From Gemmobacter lutimaris (GTDB lineage: Bacteria > Pseudomonadota > Alphaproteobacteria > Rhodobacterales > Rhodobacteraceae): a DNA stretch of 64,000 nt. The translations under genes were made by a program, and so were the position numbers. Positions within the stretch are counted from its first letter, which is position 1; every line of letters starts with the position of its first letter. Below the pieces are notes generated by a model, which had not been told where the DNA came from, did not search any database, and saw only the letters and a program-made list of their open reading frames with translations. Location: assembly GCF_003570715.1 (NCBI RefSeq), contig NZ_QXXQ01000001.1:558001-622000 (forward strand), in the 5' to 3' direction. Below are positions 8,961 through 17,011 of the stretch, in pieces.

Positions 8961-10238
8961 ATGAAGAATACCGAAGTGGCCAGCCGCCGGGACGAGGCGA
9001 TTTCGCGCGGTGTGGGGATGCAGACCCAGATCTATGCCGACCGGGCGCTGAATGCCGAGGTCTGGGATGTCGAGGGCAACCGCTATATCGACTTTGCCGC
9101 TGGCATCGCGGTGGTCAATACCGGCCATTGCCATCCCAAGGTCATGGCGGCGGTGGCCGAACAGATGGGCCGCTTCACCCATACCTGTCATCAGGTCATG
9201 CCCTACGAGAACTACATCCGTCTTGCCGAGCGCCTGAACGAAAAGGTGCCGGGCGATTTCCGCAAGAAGACCATCTTCGTCACCACCGGCGCCGAAGCCT
9301 GCGAGAATGCGGTGAAAATCGCCCGTATCGCCACCGGCCGCGATGCGGTCATCGCCTTCGGCGGCGGCTTCCATGGCCGCACCTTCATGGGCATGGCGCT
9401 GACCGGCAAGGTGGAGCCCTACAAGAAGGGATTCGGCTCGATGATGCCGGGCGTATTCCATGTGCCCTTCCCGATGGATGTGCACGGGATTTCGGCCAAG
9501 GATGCGATGGCGGGGATCGAGAAGCTGTTCAAGGCCGATCTGGACCCGGCCCGCGTCGCCGCGATCATCTTCGAACCCGTGCAGGGCGAAGGCGGTTTCT
9601 ACCCGGCGCCGACCGAACTGGTGAAGGCGATCCGCGCGCTTTGCGACAAGCATGGCATCGTGATGATCGCCGACGAGGTGCAGACCGGCTTTGCGCGCAC
9701 CGGCCATCTGTTCGCCATGGAGGCGCATGGCGTCGCCGCCGACCTGACCACCATGGCCAAGGGTCTGGCGGGTGGCCTGCCGCTGGCGGCCGTGACCGGC
9801 AAGGCAGAGCTGATGGATGCCGCCAATCCCGGCGGTCTGGGCGGCACCTATGCGGGCAACCCGCTGGGCATCGCCGCCTCGCATGCCGTGCTGGACGTGA
9901 TCGAGGAGGAAGACCTTTGCGCCCGCGCCAACGAACTGGGGTCGCGGCTGAAACAGAAGCTCGAATCGCTGCGCGCCACCACGCCCGAGATCGTGGACAT
10001 CCGCGGCCCCGGCTTTATGGTGGCGGTGGAGTTTGCCAATCCCTCGACCAAGGAACCCGACGCAGGCTTCACCGGCCGGGTGCGGGCCGAGGCACAGAAG
10101 CGCGGGCTGATCCTGCTGACCTGTGGTGTTTACGGCAATGTGGTGCGGTTCCTTGCGCCGATCACCATTCCCGACGCGCATTTCGCCGAGGCGATGGAGA
10201 TTCTGGAAGCCTCGGTCGCGGCGGCGCAACAGGGCTGA
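8961..10238 (+). CDS. gabT: 4-aminobutyrate--2-oxoglutarate aminotransferase
   Basis: A 425-residue class III PLP-dependent aminotransferase that turns GABA and 2-oxoglutarate into succinate semialdehyde and glutamate in the cytosol. Family signs are DFAAGIAVVNTGHCHPKV near the N-terminus, FVTTGAEACENAVKIAR, the AFGGGFHGRTFMGMAL segment, the PLP Asp in MIADEVQTGFARTG, and the Schiff-base lysine Lys267 in TTMAKGLAGGLPLAAV. I chose the ATG at 8961 since GAGGA precedes it by eight bases and the length matches GabT; an ATG at 8946 would add five residues. No gabD is adjacent, so the next enzyme must be encoded elsewhere. Other omega-aminotransferases are similar, but the match to GabT is good. 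Confidence 0.9.
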   Translation: MKNTEVASRRDEAISRGVGMQTQIYADRALNAEVWDVEGNRYIDFAAGIAVVNTGHCHPKVMAAVAEQMGRFTHTCHQVMPYENYIRLAERLNEKVPGDFRKKTIFVTTGAEACENAVKIARIATGRDAVIAFGGGFHGRTFMGMALTGKVEPYKKGFGSMMPGVFHVPFPMDVHGISAKDAMAGIEKLFKADLDPARVAAIIFEPVQGEGGFYPAPTELVKAIRALCDKHGIVMIADEVQTGFARTGHLFAMEAHGVAADLTTMAKGLAGGLPLAAVTGKAELMDAANPGGLGGTYAGNPLGIAASHAVLDVIEEEDLCARANELGSRLKQKLESLRATTPEIVDIRGPGFMVAVEFANPSTKEPDAGFTGRVRAEAQKRGLILLTCGVYGNVVRFLAPITIPDAHFAEAMEILEASVAAAQQG

Positions 10239-10246
10239 GCGGGGCT

Positions 10247-10306
10247 GGGGGCTCTGCCCCCGCGCCTTCGGCGCTCCCCCGGGATATTTATGGACAGAAA
10301 ATGAAG
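10247..10306. repeat. Partial copy of the dispersed intergenic repeat after gabT
   Basis: A GGGGGC-TCT-GCCCCC hairpin (10247-10261) is followed by a second small hairpin GCGCC-TTC-GGCGC and then by CCCCCGGGATATTTATGG (from 10276). The last part matches the core of the 111-bp repeats at 12242 and 27856. The hairpins may end gabT transcription. The remaining bases up to bioM (10384) hold C- and T-rich sequence with no gene. Confidence 0.55.
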
Positions 10307-10383
10307 GGGGGCCCCGTGCCCTCCTTTTTGCTCTGCCCTCCTTTTTCGTTGTGCGCGGCCGGGGTGGCGGCTATGCGGGCGGC

Positions 10384-11103
10384 ATGGACGGGATAGAGTT
10401 TTCCGGGGTGGAATATGCGGTGCAGGGCAAGCCGGTCCTGCAAGGCATCACGCTTTCGCTGCATGAGCGGCGCATCGGCATCGTCGGACGCAACGGATCG
10501 GGCAAGACCACGCTGCTGCGGCTGATGGCGGGGCTGGTGGCGCCCACGGGTGGCACGATCCGGGTGGCGGGGGTGGACCCGGCGGTGGATCGCAAGGCCA
10601 TGCTGCGGGCCATCGGCATCCTGTTCCAGAACCCTGATCACCAGATCATCTTCCCCACGGTGGAGGAAGAACTGGCCTTTGGCCTGCGCCAGCTGGGGTT
10701 GCGCGCCGACGAGGCGACAGCGCGGGTGCGGGCCTGTCTGGCAGCCGAGGCGCGCGCGCATTGGGCAGCGGCGCCCGTCACGGCGCTGAGCCAGGGGCAG
10801 AAGCAATGGCTGTGTCTGATGGCGGTTTTGCTGATGGAACCGGCGACATTGTTGCTGGACGAACCCTTCGCGGCGCTGGACCTGCCGACGCAGGCGCGGC
10901 TGTCGCGGCGGCTGGCGGCGCTGCCGCAGCGGCTGATCACGATCAGCCATGATCCGCAGGCGGTGGCGGAGTGCGACCGGGTGATCTGGCTGGAGACCGG
11001 ACGTGTCGTCGGCGACGGCGCCGCTGCCGGGGTGCTGGCAGCATTCCGGGCAGAGATGGCGCGACGGGGGGACAGCGATGCTGACACTGACCTCGGCGCA
11101 TGA
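10384..11103 (+). CDS. bioM: Biotin ECF transporter ATPase BioM
   Basis: A 239-residue ABC ATPase of the CbiO type that energises biotin uptake with BioN and BioY. Walker A is GRNGSGKTT (residues 35-43), the Q-loop is FQNPDHQII, the signature region ALSQGQKQWLCLMAVLL (unusual for the canonical LSGGQ, but typical of this group), and Walker B LLLDEPFAALDL, followed by the TISHDP switch. The frame is open far upstream, but the ATG at 10384 begins the conserved MDGIEFSGVEYAVQG. No strong ribosome-binding site is seen before it. The 3' end overlaps bioN by 26 bases. Confidence 0.92.
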   Translation: MDGIEFSGVEYAVQGKPVLQGITLSLHERRIGIVGRNGSGKTTLLRLMAGLVAPTGGTIRVAGVDPAVDRKAMLRAIGILFQNPDHQIIFPTVEEELAFGLRQLGLRADEATARVRACLAAEARAHWAAAPVTALSQGQKQWLCLMAVLLMEPATLLLDEPFAALDLPTQARLSRRLAALPQRLITISHDPQAVAECDRVIWLETGRVVGDGAAAGVLAAFRAEMARRGDSDADTDLGA

Positions 11104-11674
11104 GACAGCGGCGCATCGCTGGCCCGCCGGACCAAAGCTGGCCGCTGCCGCGCTGGGATCGGCGCTGATCTTTCCGGTGCAGGCGCTGCCGGTGATCGGC
11201 GGCGCGCTGCTGGCGCTGGCGGCGCTGCATCTGGTGCTGGGGTGGGGCTTCACCCGCGAGGCGGCGGGACGACTGTGGATGCTCTGGCCGTTTCTGCTGG
11301 TGCTGGCGCTCTGGCATCTCTGGACGGGTGAGCTCCGCGCGGGCGCGGTCATTGCGGGCCGCATGGTGTTTGCCGTGGCGCTTGCCAATCTGGTGACAAT
11401 GACCACGCGGCTGGATGCCATGCTGGCCGTGGTGGAGCGGTTGCTGACCCCCTTCGCGCGCTTCGGGCTGAACCCCCGCGTGCTGGCGCTGGCGGTGGCG
11501 CTGGTCATCCGCTTCACGCCGGTTCTGCTGGACAAGGCCGGGCAATTGCGGCAGGCATGGCGCGCGCGCAGTCCGAAACGCGCCGGGGTGGCCATCGTGC
11601 TGCCGCTGGTGCTGACCGCGCTGGATGACGCTGATCATGTGGCCGAGGCCCTGCGCGCGCGGGGCGGGCTTTGA
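11078..11674 (+). CDS. bioN: Biotin ECF transporter transmembrane subunit BioN
   Basis: A 198-residue membrane protein of the EcfT (CbiQ) family that links BioM to the biotin-binding subunit. It has about five hydrophobic segments and the family's coupling region in the second half: RLLTPFARFGLNPRVLALAV and the QAWRARSPKR motif, an ARS/ARG-type signature that contacts the ATPase, then a second such motif at the very C-terminus (EALRARGGL). The start at 11078 overlaps bioM by 26 bases. The stop is 13 bases before bioY, and the bases at the stop supply the bioY ribosome-binding site. Confidence 0.9.
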   Translation: MLTLTSAHETAAHRWPAGPKLAAAALGSALIFPVQALPVIGGALLALAALHLVLGWGFTREAAGRLWMLWPFLLVLALWHLWTGELRAGAVIAGRMVFAVALANLVTMTTRLDAMLAVVERLLTPFARFGLNPRVLALAVALVIRFTPVLLDKAGQLRQAWRARSPKRAGVAIVLPLVLTALDDADHVAEALRARGGL

Positions 11675-11687
11675 GGAGATCCCCCCG

Positions 11688-12230
11688 ATGGAACGCAACC
11701 TGACCCATATCGCGCTTTTCGCCGCTCTTATCGCTGTTCTGGGCCTCGTGCCCAAGATCGACCTCGCCTCGGGCGTGCCGATCACCGCGCAATCGCTGGG
11801 CATCATGCTCTGCGGCACGGTGCTGGGCGCAAAGCGCGGCACACTGGCGGTGCTGCTGTTCCTTGGCCTCACCGCGCTGGGTCTGCCGCTTCTGGCGGGC
11901 GGGCGTGGCGGGCTTGGCGTCTTCGTCTCGCCGACAGCCGGGTATCTGGTGGGCTTCCCGCTGGCGGCTTTCGTTGCCGGCCTCGTGATGGAGAAATGGC
12001 GCGCGCCGGTGGGTATGGCAGCCTTCGGCGGCGCCTTCCTTGGCGGTCTGGTTGTGCTGCATGCCTGTGGTATTGCCGGTATGGCCGTGGTTCTGGGCAA
12101 GACCCTGCCCGAGGCCGCCGGTCTGGCCCTGCCCTTCTTTGCCGGTGACCTGCTGAAGGCGGTCATCGCCGGAGCGATCACCCAAGGCCTCGCACGGGTG
12201 CGCCCGCAGGCCCTGCTGTCGCGCGGCTGA
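11688..12230 (+). CDS. bioY: Biotin transporter substrate-binding subunit BioY
   Basis: A 180-residue integral membrane protein that binds biotin (S component). It has six hydrophobic segments and the BioY signatures KIDLASGVPITAQSLGIMLCG and the glycine-rich SPTAGYLVGFPLAAFVAG. GAGGAG overlaps the bioN stop and lies well placed before the ATG at 11688. The set bioM-bioN-bioY is a complete dedicated ECF transporter. No palindrome like the BioR site TTATCTATAA is seen upstream of the operon, so its control is not evident from this window. Confidence 0.95.
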   Translation: MERNLTHIALFAALIAVLGLVPKIDLASGVPITAQSLGIMLCGTVLGAKRGTLAVLLFLGLTALGLPLLAGGRGGLGVFVSPTAGYLVGFPLAAFVAGLVMEKWRAPVGMAAFGGAFLGGLVVLHACGIAGMAVVLGKTLPEAAGLALPFFAGDLLKAVIAGAITQGLARVRPQALLSRG

Positions 12231-12241
12231 ACCACCTGCCA

Positions 12242-12352
12242 AGGGGGCGGCCTGCCCCCTCTTTCCTGCGGCAATTCACCCCCGGGGATATTTCCGCAAG
12301 GTAAAAGCCCATCCGGATCTTTATCTTGGTCCAAATATCCCGGGGGAGGCCG
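12242..12352. repeat. 111-bp intergenic repeat, copy 1 (between bioY and thiolase)
   Basis: It begins with a strong hairpin AGGGGGC-GGCCT-GCCCCCT (12242-12260), then TTCACCCCCGGGGATATTT, and ends with an inverted partner CCAAATATCCCGGGGG (12331-12346). The same 111-base arrangement is found at 27856-27966 with about 18 differences by eye. It lies between convergent gene ends, where the hairpins could stop transcription in both directions. Confidence 0.75.
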
Positions 12353-12368
12353 CAGCCCCCAAGCGCGC

Positions 12369-13454
12369 TCAGGCTTGCAGAACCAGCGCCGAGCCGATGC
12401 CCCCCGCCGCCGCGATGGCGGCAAGGCCGGGGCCGTGTTGCAGGCCGTGAAACAGCCTTGCGGCCAGAATGGTGCCCGAAGCACCGATAGGGTGGCCCCA
12501 CGCCAATGCGCCCCCGCCGGGGTTGACGCGCTCTTCCGGCAGGTCGCAGGTGTCCATGCAGGCAAGGGCTTGCACGGCATAGGCTTCCATCAGCTCAATC
12601 CGTTCCAGCCCATCGGATGCGAGGCCGGTCCGGGCCAGCACCCGGCGGATGGCGGCGACCGGGGCAAGGCCCGGCTCTTCCGGTGCGGCACCCAGCGTCG
12701 CACAGGCGCGGATGCGCAGGCTGCGACGTGCCCTTGCCGCGATGTCCGGCGCTACGACCAGCGCGAAAGCTGCGCCGTCGGCCTCCACCGCCGTGGTCGC
12801 GGCATTGACGCTGCCCGCCAGACGTGGTGCGCGGGCCGCCAGCGCCGGGGTCAGCGCGCGGGTGAAACCATCCCTGTCCTGCCCCGAGACGAGCACGATT
12901 TCCGGCTGCGCGCTGGCGCGGGCAAGGGTGTGGCTGCGCACGGCCCATGCCTGCTGGCGCGTGGCGGAAATCCCCAGCCGGTCGGCCAGTGCGGCGGCGG
13001 CATCGGTCATGTCCGGATCACGGTCGGGCCATGGGGTGAAGGGTGGGCGGTCATAAGGTTGCGGCGCCTGACCGGGCGCCTGTGCCAGCCGCAGGGGGCG
13101 GCGCGAATAGCTTTCACCCCCCCCCGCCAGCACCACCCTTGCCTGCCCGGACGCCACCAGCGCCGCCGCAAGGCCGATGGCATCCAGCCCGCCCGCGCAC
13201 TGGCGGTCGATGCTCAGCCCCGCAACGCGCTCTGGCAAACCCGCCGCCAGCGCCGCCAGCCGCGCCGGATTGCCGCCCGCCCCCAGCGCGTTCGACAGGA
13301 TCAACTCGTCCACCTGATCCGGCGCGATGCCCGCATCATCCAGAACGGCGGCAATTACCGGCGCGACCAGTTCATGCAGGGCAAGACCGGCGAAGGCACC
13401 GCCACGCGGCATCACCGGGCTGCGGCGGGCAGCGATCAGGCAGGGTTCAGTCAT
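12369..13454 (-). CDS. Thiolase-family protein lacking the second catalytic cysteine
   Basis: A 361-residue thiolase fold. The acyl-accepting Cys86 is present in IDRQCAGGLDAIGLA, and the catalytic His in WGHPIGASGTILAARL. The usual C-terminal CxGGG motif, whose cysteine is the proton shuttle in thiolases, reads AAIAAAGGIGSALVLQA, with alanine in place of that cysteine. Normal degradative thiolase activity is therefore doubtful. Its start overlaps the acyl-CoA ligase stop by eight bases, in the order aroQ, ligase, thiolase on the minus strand. The frame is open upstream to 13520, but MTEPCLIAARRSPV is the family-like start. Confidence 0.85.
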   Translation of the reverse strand: MTEPCLIAARRSPVMPRGGAFAGLALHELVAPVIAAVLDDAGIAPDQVDELILSNALGAGGNPARLAALAAGLPERVAGLSIDRQCAGGLDAIGLAAALVASGQARVVLAGGGESYSRRPLRLAQAPGQAPQPYDRPPFTPWPDRDPDMTDAAAALADRLGISATRQQAWAVRSHTLARASAQPEIVLVSGQDRDGFTRALTPALAARAPRLAGSVNAATTAVEADGAAFALVVAPDIAARARRSLRIRACATLGAAPEEPGLAPVAAIRRVLARTGLASDGLERIELMEAYAVQALACMDTCDLPEERVNPGGGALAWGHPIGASGTILAARLFHGLQHGPGLAAIAAAGGIGSALVLQA

Positions 13455-14601
13455 CGGGCAGATCCCGCGCCAGCGCTGAGAGGTCAGTCTTGCCCGAGGG
13501 CAGCTCGGGCCAGTCGTCACGCCAGATCAGCCGGCGCGGTGCGGCCAGCGGGCCGAAACCGGCACGCAAGGCGGGAAGGATTGCAGGCTCTGCTGCCCGG
13601 TCTCCGACCAAAACCGCCACCAGAACCTGCCCGCGCAATCCATCGGCCACCGGCAGAACAGCGGCGCGCGTCACACCGGGCAGGCCCAGCAGCGCCAGTT
13701 CGATTTCCTCGGGGAACACGCTCTGATCGGCAATCTTCACCCGCCGCCCGGCCCGTCCACGCAGGAACAGCGCGCCGTCGCGCAACTCGGCAAATTCATC
13801 CAGATGCAACCAGCCGTCGCGCCATTCACCCCCGGCCCCGCCCCCGGCATAGCCTTCGGCCAGATAGGGCGAGCGAACGGATAAGCCTTCGGAATCGCAG
13901 CGCAATTCAACACCGGGATAGGGCCACCCCACGCTGTCGGGCGGGGTCGTTTCATCCGCCATGGCGATGAAACTCGCCTCCGCCGCGCCGTAAAACTCGG
14001 TTACCCGCGCCGGACCCAGAGCGGCCAACGCCGCCCGCAGCCCCGGATCGAGCTTCGATCCGCCGACGACGACATGGCGCAGATCGGGCAGCGCGCCGCC
14101 TGCCTCCGTCAGCAGACGCAGTTGCGCAGGTGTGGCGTAAAGCACATCGACATTGCGCGCTGCCAGCGCCGCACGCTGCCGGTCGGGGCGCAGACCGTCC
14201 AGCAGATGCAGCTCCGCGCCCAGATGCAGCGCCTCCACCGCGCCATAAAGCGCCAGCGAATGCACCAGGCGCCCCAGAACCGCAACCCGCGTGCCCGGTC
14301 CGATGCCGAACAGCCGGGCATTCACCGCGAAACTGGCAATCCAGGATTCCTGCGTGCGGCGGATACGCTTTGGCGCGCCCGAGGTGCCGCCGGTCAGGGT
14401 TTCAAACACCGGCACCCTGCCAGGTTCGGGCGTCGGGGCCTCCGTCGCCCCGATACGGAACGCCGGATGCCCGATGGCAGACTGCAGGGCGGCCAGCGCC
14501 GGGCGGTCCGCCAGAACCGCTGCCCCCGGCAGCGCCCGGTCGCACACCGCGCCGCGCGCATCCGCCGCCCGCGCTGCCGGATGCCAGCGAAAGCTTTCCA
14601 C
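13447..14601 (-). CDS. AMP-dependent acyl-CoA ligase, compact form (384 aa)
   Basis: An adenylate-forming enzyme that probably activates a carboxylic acid to its CoA ester. The phosphate-binding loop is TGGTSGAPKRIRRT, the A5-like motif EFYGAAEASFIAM, the hinge region LRGRAGRRVKIADQ followed by VFPEEIE, and the C-terminal catalytic lysine LPSGKTDLSAL. At 384 residues it is about 100 shorter than usual, mainly at the N-terminus before the phosphate loop. The start is GTG at 14601, five bases after the aroQ stop. The partner thiolase overlaps its end. The acid substrate cannot be told from sequence; the neighbouring biotin transporter makes pimelate a possibility. Confidence 0.82.
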   Translation of the reverse strand: MESFRWHPAARAADARGAVCDRALPGAAVLADRPALAALQSAIGHPAFRIGATEAPTPEPGRVPVFETLTGGTSGAPKRIRRTQESWIASFAVNARLFGIGPGTRVAVLGRLVHSLALYGAVEALHLGAELHLLDGLRPDRQRAALAARNVDVLYATPAQLRLLTEAGGALPDLRHVVVGGSKLDPGLRAALAALGPARVTEFYGAAEASFIAMADETTPPDSVGWPYPGVELRCDSEGLSVRSPYLAEGYAGGGAGGEWRDGWLHLDEFAELRDGALFLRGRAGRRVKIADQSVFPEEIELALLGLPGVTRAAVLPVADGLRGQVLVAVLVGDRAAEPAILPALRAGFGPLAAPRRLIWRDDWPELPSGKTDLSALARDLPDD

Positions 14602-14606
14602 CCCGC

Positions 14607-15047
14607 CTAGCCCGCCCGCAGCAGCGACACCACACGCCGCAGCGCCAGCAAATAGCCCTCGGTTCCGCAGCCCGCGATCACCCCGTCCGCGCGCAGCGAG
14701 ACGTAGGAGTGATGGCGAAAGCTTTCCCGCTTGTGGACGTTCGAGATATGCACCTCGATCACCGGCCCGTCGAAGGCGTTCAGCGCATCCAGAATGGCGA
14801 CCGAAGTATGGGTATAGGCGGCCGGGTTGATGACGATGGCCGAGGCGGCGTCACGCGCGGCATGGATCATCTCGACAATCGCGCCCTCGTGGTTCGACTG
14901 CGCGAAATGCAGCGCCACCCCCAGATCGGCGGCCAGCGCGGCGCAGCGCGCCTCGACATCAGTCAGCGTTTCATGGCCGTAAACCTCGGGCTGGCGCTTG
15001 CCCAGCAGGTTGAGGTTCGGCCCGTTGAGGATATGGATCGGTTTCAT
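14607..15047 (-). CDS. aroQ: 3-dehydroquinate dehydratase, type II
   Basis: A 146-residue type II dehydroquinase of the shikimate pathway, forming 3-dehydroshikimate. The N-terminal signature [19 protein letters not shown] contains the catalytic arginine and tyrosine, [14 protein letters not shown] and [17 protein letters not shown] are typical, and the catalytic His lies in [17 protein letters not shown]. The ATG at 15047 gives the standard length. The acyl-CoA ligase start follows five bases after the stop, so the three genes look like one transcription unit although aroQ has a separate role. Confidence 0.96.
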   Translation of the reverse strand: MKPIHILNGPNLNLLGKRQPEVYGHETLTDVEARCAALAADLGVALHFAQSNHEGAIVEMIHAARDAASAIVINPAAYTHTSVAILDALNAFDGPVIEVHISNVHKRESFRHHSYVSLRADGVIAGCGTEGYLLALRRVVSLLRAG

Positions 15048-15157
15048 GTCTGCCCGTTGCACTGGATCGTGGGCAGGATAGCAATGCCCGCCCCCACTGG
15101 CCAGATGGCTTGCCCCGCGCAGGCAGGCATGGCAAGCGATGGAAAACGGGAGGGCGG

Positions 15158-16042
15158 ATGAAGCTGCTACTGATCCATACCGGCGGCACCATCGGCATGG
15201 CGCCGGGGCCGGACGGGCTGCACCCCGCGCCGGGGCTGGTCGAGACGGCGCTGGCCGCGCGGCTGCCGAAGGGCACCGATCTGGTGGCCGAGGTCTTTGC
15301 CCCCCTGCGCGACAGCGCCGATGTCGGCCCGGCGGAATGGAACCGCATCCTGACGCTGATGGCGGATCATCCGGGCCGGGCGGTCCTGCTGACCCATGGC
15401 ACCGATACGCTGGCCTATACCGGCGCGGCGCTGGATCAGGCACTGGCCGGGTCGGGGCGGCGGCTGGTGATCTGCGGCGCCATGGTGCCGCTGGGCATGG
15501 GTGGCGATGCCGAGGCCAATCTGGACCTTGCGGTGACCGCGCTGGCCGAACCGGGCGCCGGGGTGTTTCTGGCGCTTGGTGGCGCGCTGCTGCCTGCGGG
15601 CAGTCTTGCCAAGACCGACAGCCATGCGCCGGATGCCTTCACCGCCCTGCCCCAGCCCGCGCCCGTGCCGCGTGTGCCGCATCCGGCGCCGTTTGACGAA
15701 AACAAGCGCCTTGCCATCCTCAGCCTGTCGCCCGGCATACCCGCCGCGATGCTGGAGGCGGCGCTGGAGGTACTGGATGCCGCCGTGCTGCGGGTCTTTG
15801 GTGCCGGAACCATGATGTCCGACCCCGCAATTGTGGCGTCAGTGGCCCGCGCCACGGCGCGCGGCTGCCGTATCCGCGCGGTCAGCCAGTGCCTGCGCGG
15901 CGGGCTGGAGCCGGGAGCCTATGCCGCCGGAGCCGCGCTCTGGTCCGCCGGGGTGGAAAACGGCGGGCTGGAAACGGCCGAGGCCGCCTTGGCGCGGCTG
16001 TGGCTGGATCTTTCGGACCGTGCCCCGCGCACGATCGCGTGA
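15158..16042 (+). CDS. Asparaginase, cytoplasmic type
   Basis: A 294-residue asparaginase that hydrolyses L-asparagine to aspartate and ammonia. The first catalytic threonine is in [11 protein letters not shown] and the second in [12 protein letters not shown], the two signature sites of the family. [19 protein letters not shown] is also typical. There is no signal peptide, so it should be cytosolic, like type I enzymes. GGGAGG lies just before the ATG at 15158. It is divergent from aroQ with 110 bases between, and msrP follows 60 bases later. Confidence 0.9.
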   Translation: MKLLLIHTGGTIGMAPGPDGLHPAPGLVETALAARLPKGTDLVAEVFAPLRDSADVGPAEWNRILTLMADHPGRAVLLTHGTDTLAYTGAALDQALAGSGRRLVICGAMVPLGMGGDAEANLDLAVTALAEPGAGVFLALGGALLPAGSLAKTDSHAPDAFTALPQPAPVPRVPHPAPFDENKRLAILSLSPGIPAAMLEAALEVLDAAVLRVFGAGTMMSDPAIVASVARATARGCRIRAVSQCLRGGLEPGAYAAGAALWSAGVENGGLETAEAALARLWLDLSDRAPRTIA

Positions 16043-16060
16043 AGGGTGTAACTTTCACCT

Positions 16061-16095
16061 CCTCCTGACCGTAGAATAGGAAAAGCGACAGGAGG
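16061..16095 (+). promoter_or_regulatory. Hairpin that could hide the msrP ribosome-binding site
   Basis: CCTCCTG (16061-16067) is the exact complement of CAGGAGG (16089-16095), which contains the msrP Shine-Dalgarno sequence. The arms are 21 bases apart and the msrP ATG is at 16103. If the RNA folds this way, translation of msrP would be reduced until the hairpin opens. A competing pairing GGTG/CACC lies directly upstream. Confidence 0.4.
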
Positions 16096-16102
16096 CACCG
16101 CA

Positions 16103-17011
16103 ATGGCGCAACGCTACAATTCCGGGCTCGGCTGGGCCGATGTCACCCCGAAGGCCGGCTGGCTGAACCGCAGGCATCTGATGATGACCATGGGCGCGGC
16201 GCTGGCGGCCAGCCCCGCACTGGCCGCGACCGGCCCCTATTCCACCGACGAGGCGCCAAACAGCCTTGAGGACATCACCAGCTACAACAATTTCTACGAA
16301 TTCGGTTTCGACAAGACCGACCCCGCGGCCCACGCGGGCAAGCTGACCACCTCCCCTTGGGCGGTGGAGGTTGACGGGCTGGTGGATCGCCCCGGCAGCT
16401 ACGACCTTGTCGATCTGCTGAAGGGTCTGCCGGTCGAGGAACGCATCTACCGCTTCCGCTGTGTCGAGGCGTGGTCGATGGTGATCCCGTGGAACGGGGT
16501 GCAGCTTTCGCATGTGCTGGATCGCGTCGGCGTGCAACCCGGCGCGAAATTCGTGCAGTTCACCTCGCTGGCCCGGCCCGAGGAAATGCCGGGCGTCAAG
16601 GCCGGTCTGCTGGACTGGCCCTACCGCGAGGGGCTGCGTATGGACGAGGCGATGCACCCGCTGACCCTTCTGGCGACCGGGATCTATGGCGAGCCGATGC
16701 CCAACCAGAACGGCGCGCCGATCCGACTGGTGGTGCCGTGGAAATACGGGTTCAAATCCGCGAAATCGCTGGTGAAGATCACACTGACCGACCGCATGCC
16801 CTACACAACCTGGAACGCGCTTCAGCCCAAGGAATACGGCTTTTATGCCAATGTGAACCCGGAGGTGGATCACCCGCGCTGGTCGCAGGCGTCCGAGCGC
16901 CGCATCGGTGCGGGCCTGTTCGCATCAAGGGTCGATACGCAAAAGTTCAATGGTTACGGGGATCTGGTGGCCGATCTTTACAAGGAGCAGGATCTGGCGA
17001 GGGATTACTGA
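16103..17011 (+). CDS. msrP: Protein-methionine-sulfoxide reductase catalytic subunit MsrP
   Basis: A 302-residue periplasmic molybdopterin enzyme that repairs oxidised methionines in envelope proteins using electrons from MsrQ. A twin-arginine signal is present ([20 protein letters not shown]), so it is exported folded through the Tat system, whose genes are also in this window. The molybdenum-ligand cysteine is Cys120 in [38 protein letters not shown] and [14 protein letters not shown] match the family. AGGAGG lies eight bases before the ATG. Its stop shares one base with the msrQ start (TGATG). Confidence 0.97.
   Translation: MAQRYNSGLGWADVTPKAGWLNRRHLMMTMGAALAASPALAATGPYSTDEAPNSLEDITSYNNFYEFGFDKTDPAAHAGKLTTSPWAVEVDGLVDRPGSYDLVDLLKGLPVEERIYRFRCVEAWSMVIPWNGVQLSHVLDRVGVQPGAKFVQFTSLARPEEMPGVKAGLLDWPYREGLRMDEAMHPLTLLATGIYGEPMPNQNGAPIRLVVPWKYGFKSAKSLVKITLTDRMPYTTWNALQPKEYGFYANVNPEVDHPRWSQASERRIGAGLFASRVDTQKFNGYGDLVADLYKEQDLARDY

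Noticed and set aside
13737-15443. Plus-strand frames over the ligase gene and the longer frame upstream of aroQ
   Set aside because: The upstream part of the aroQ frame is not conserved-looking and runs over the asparaginase start; the plus-strand frames mirror the ligase.
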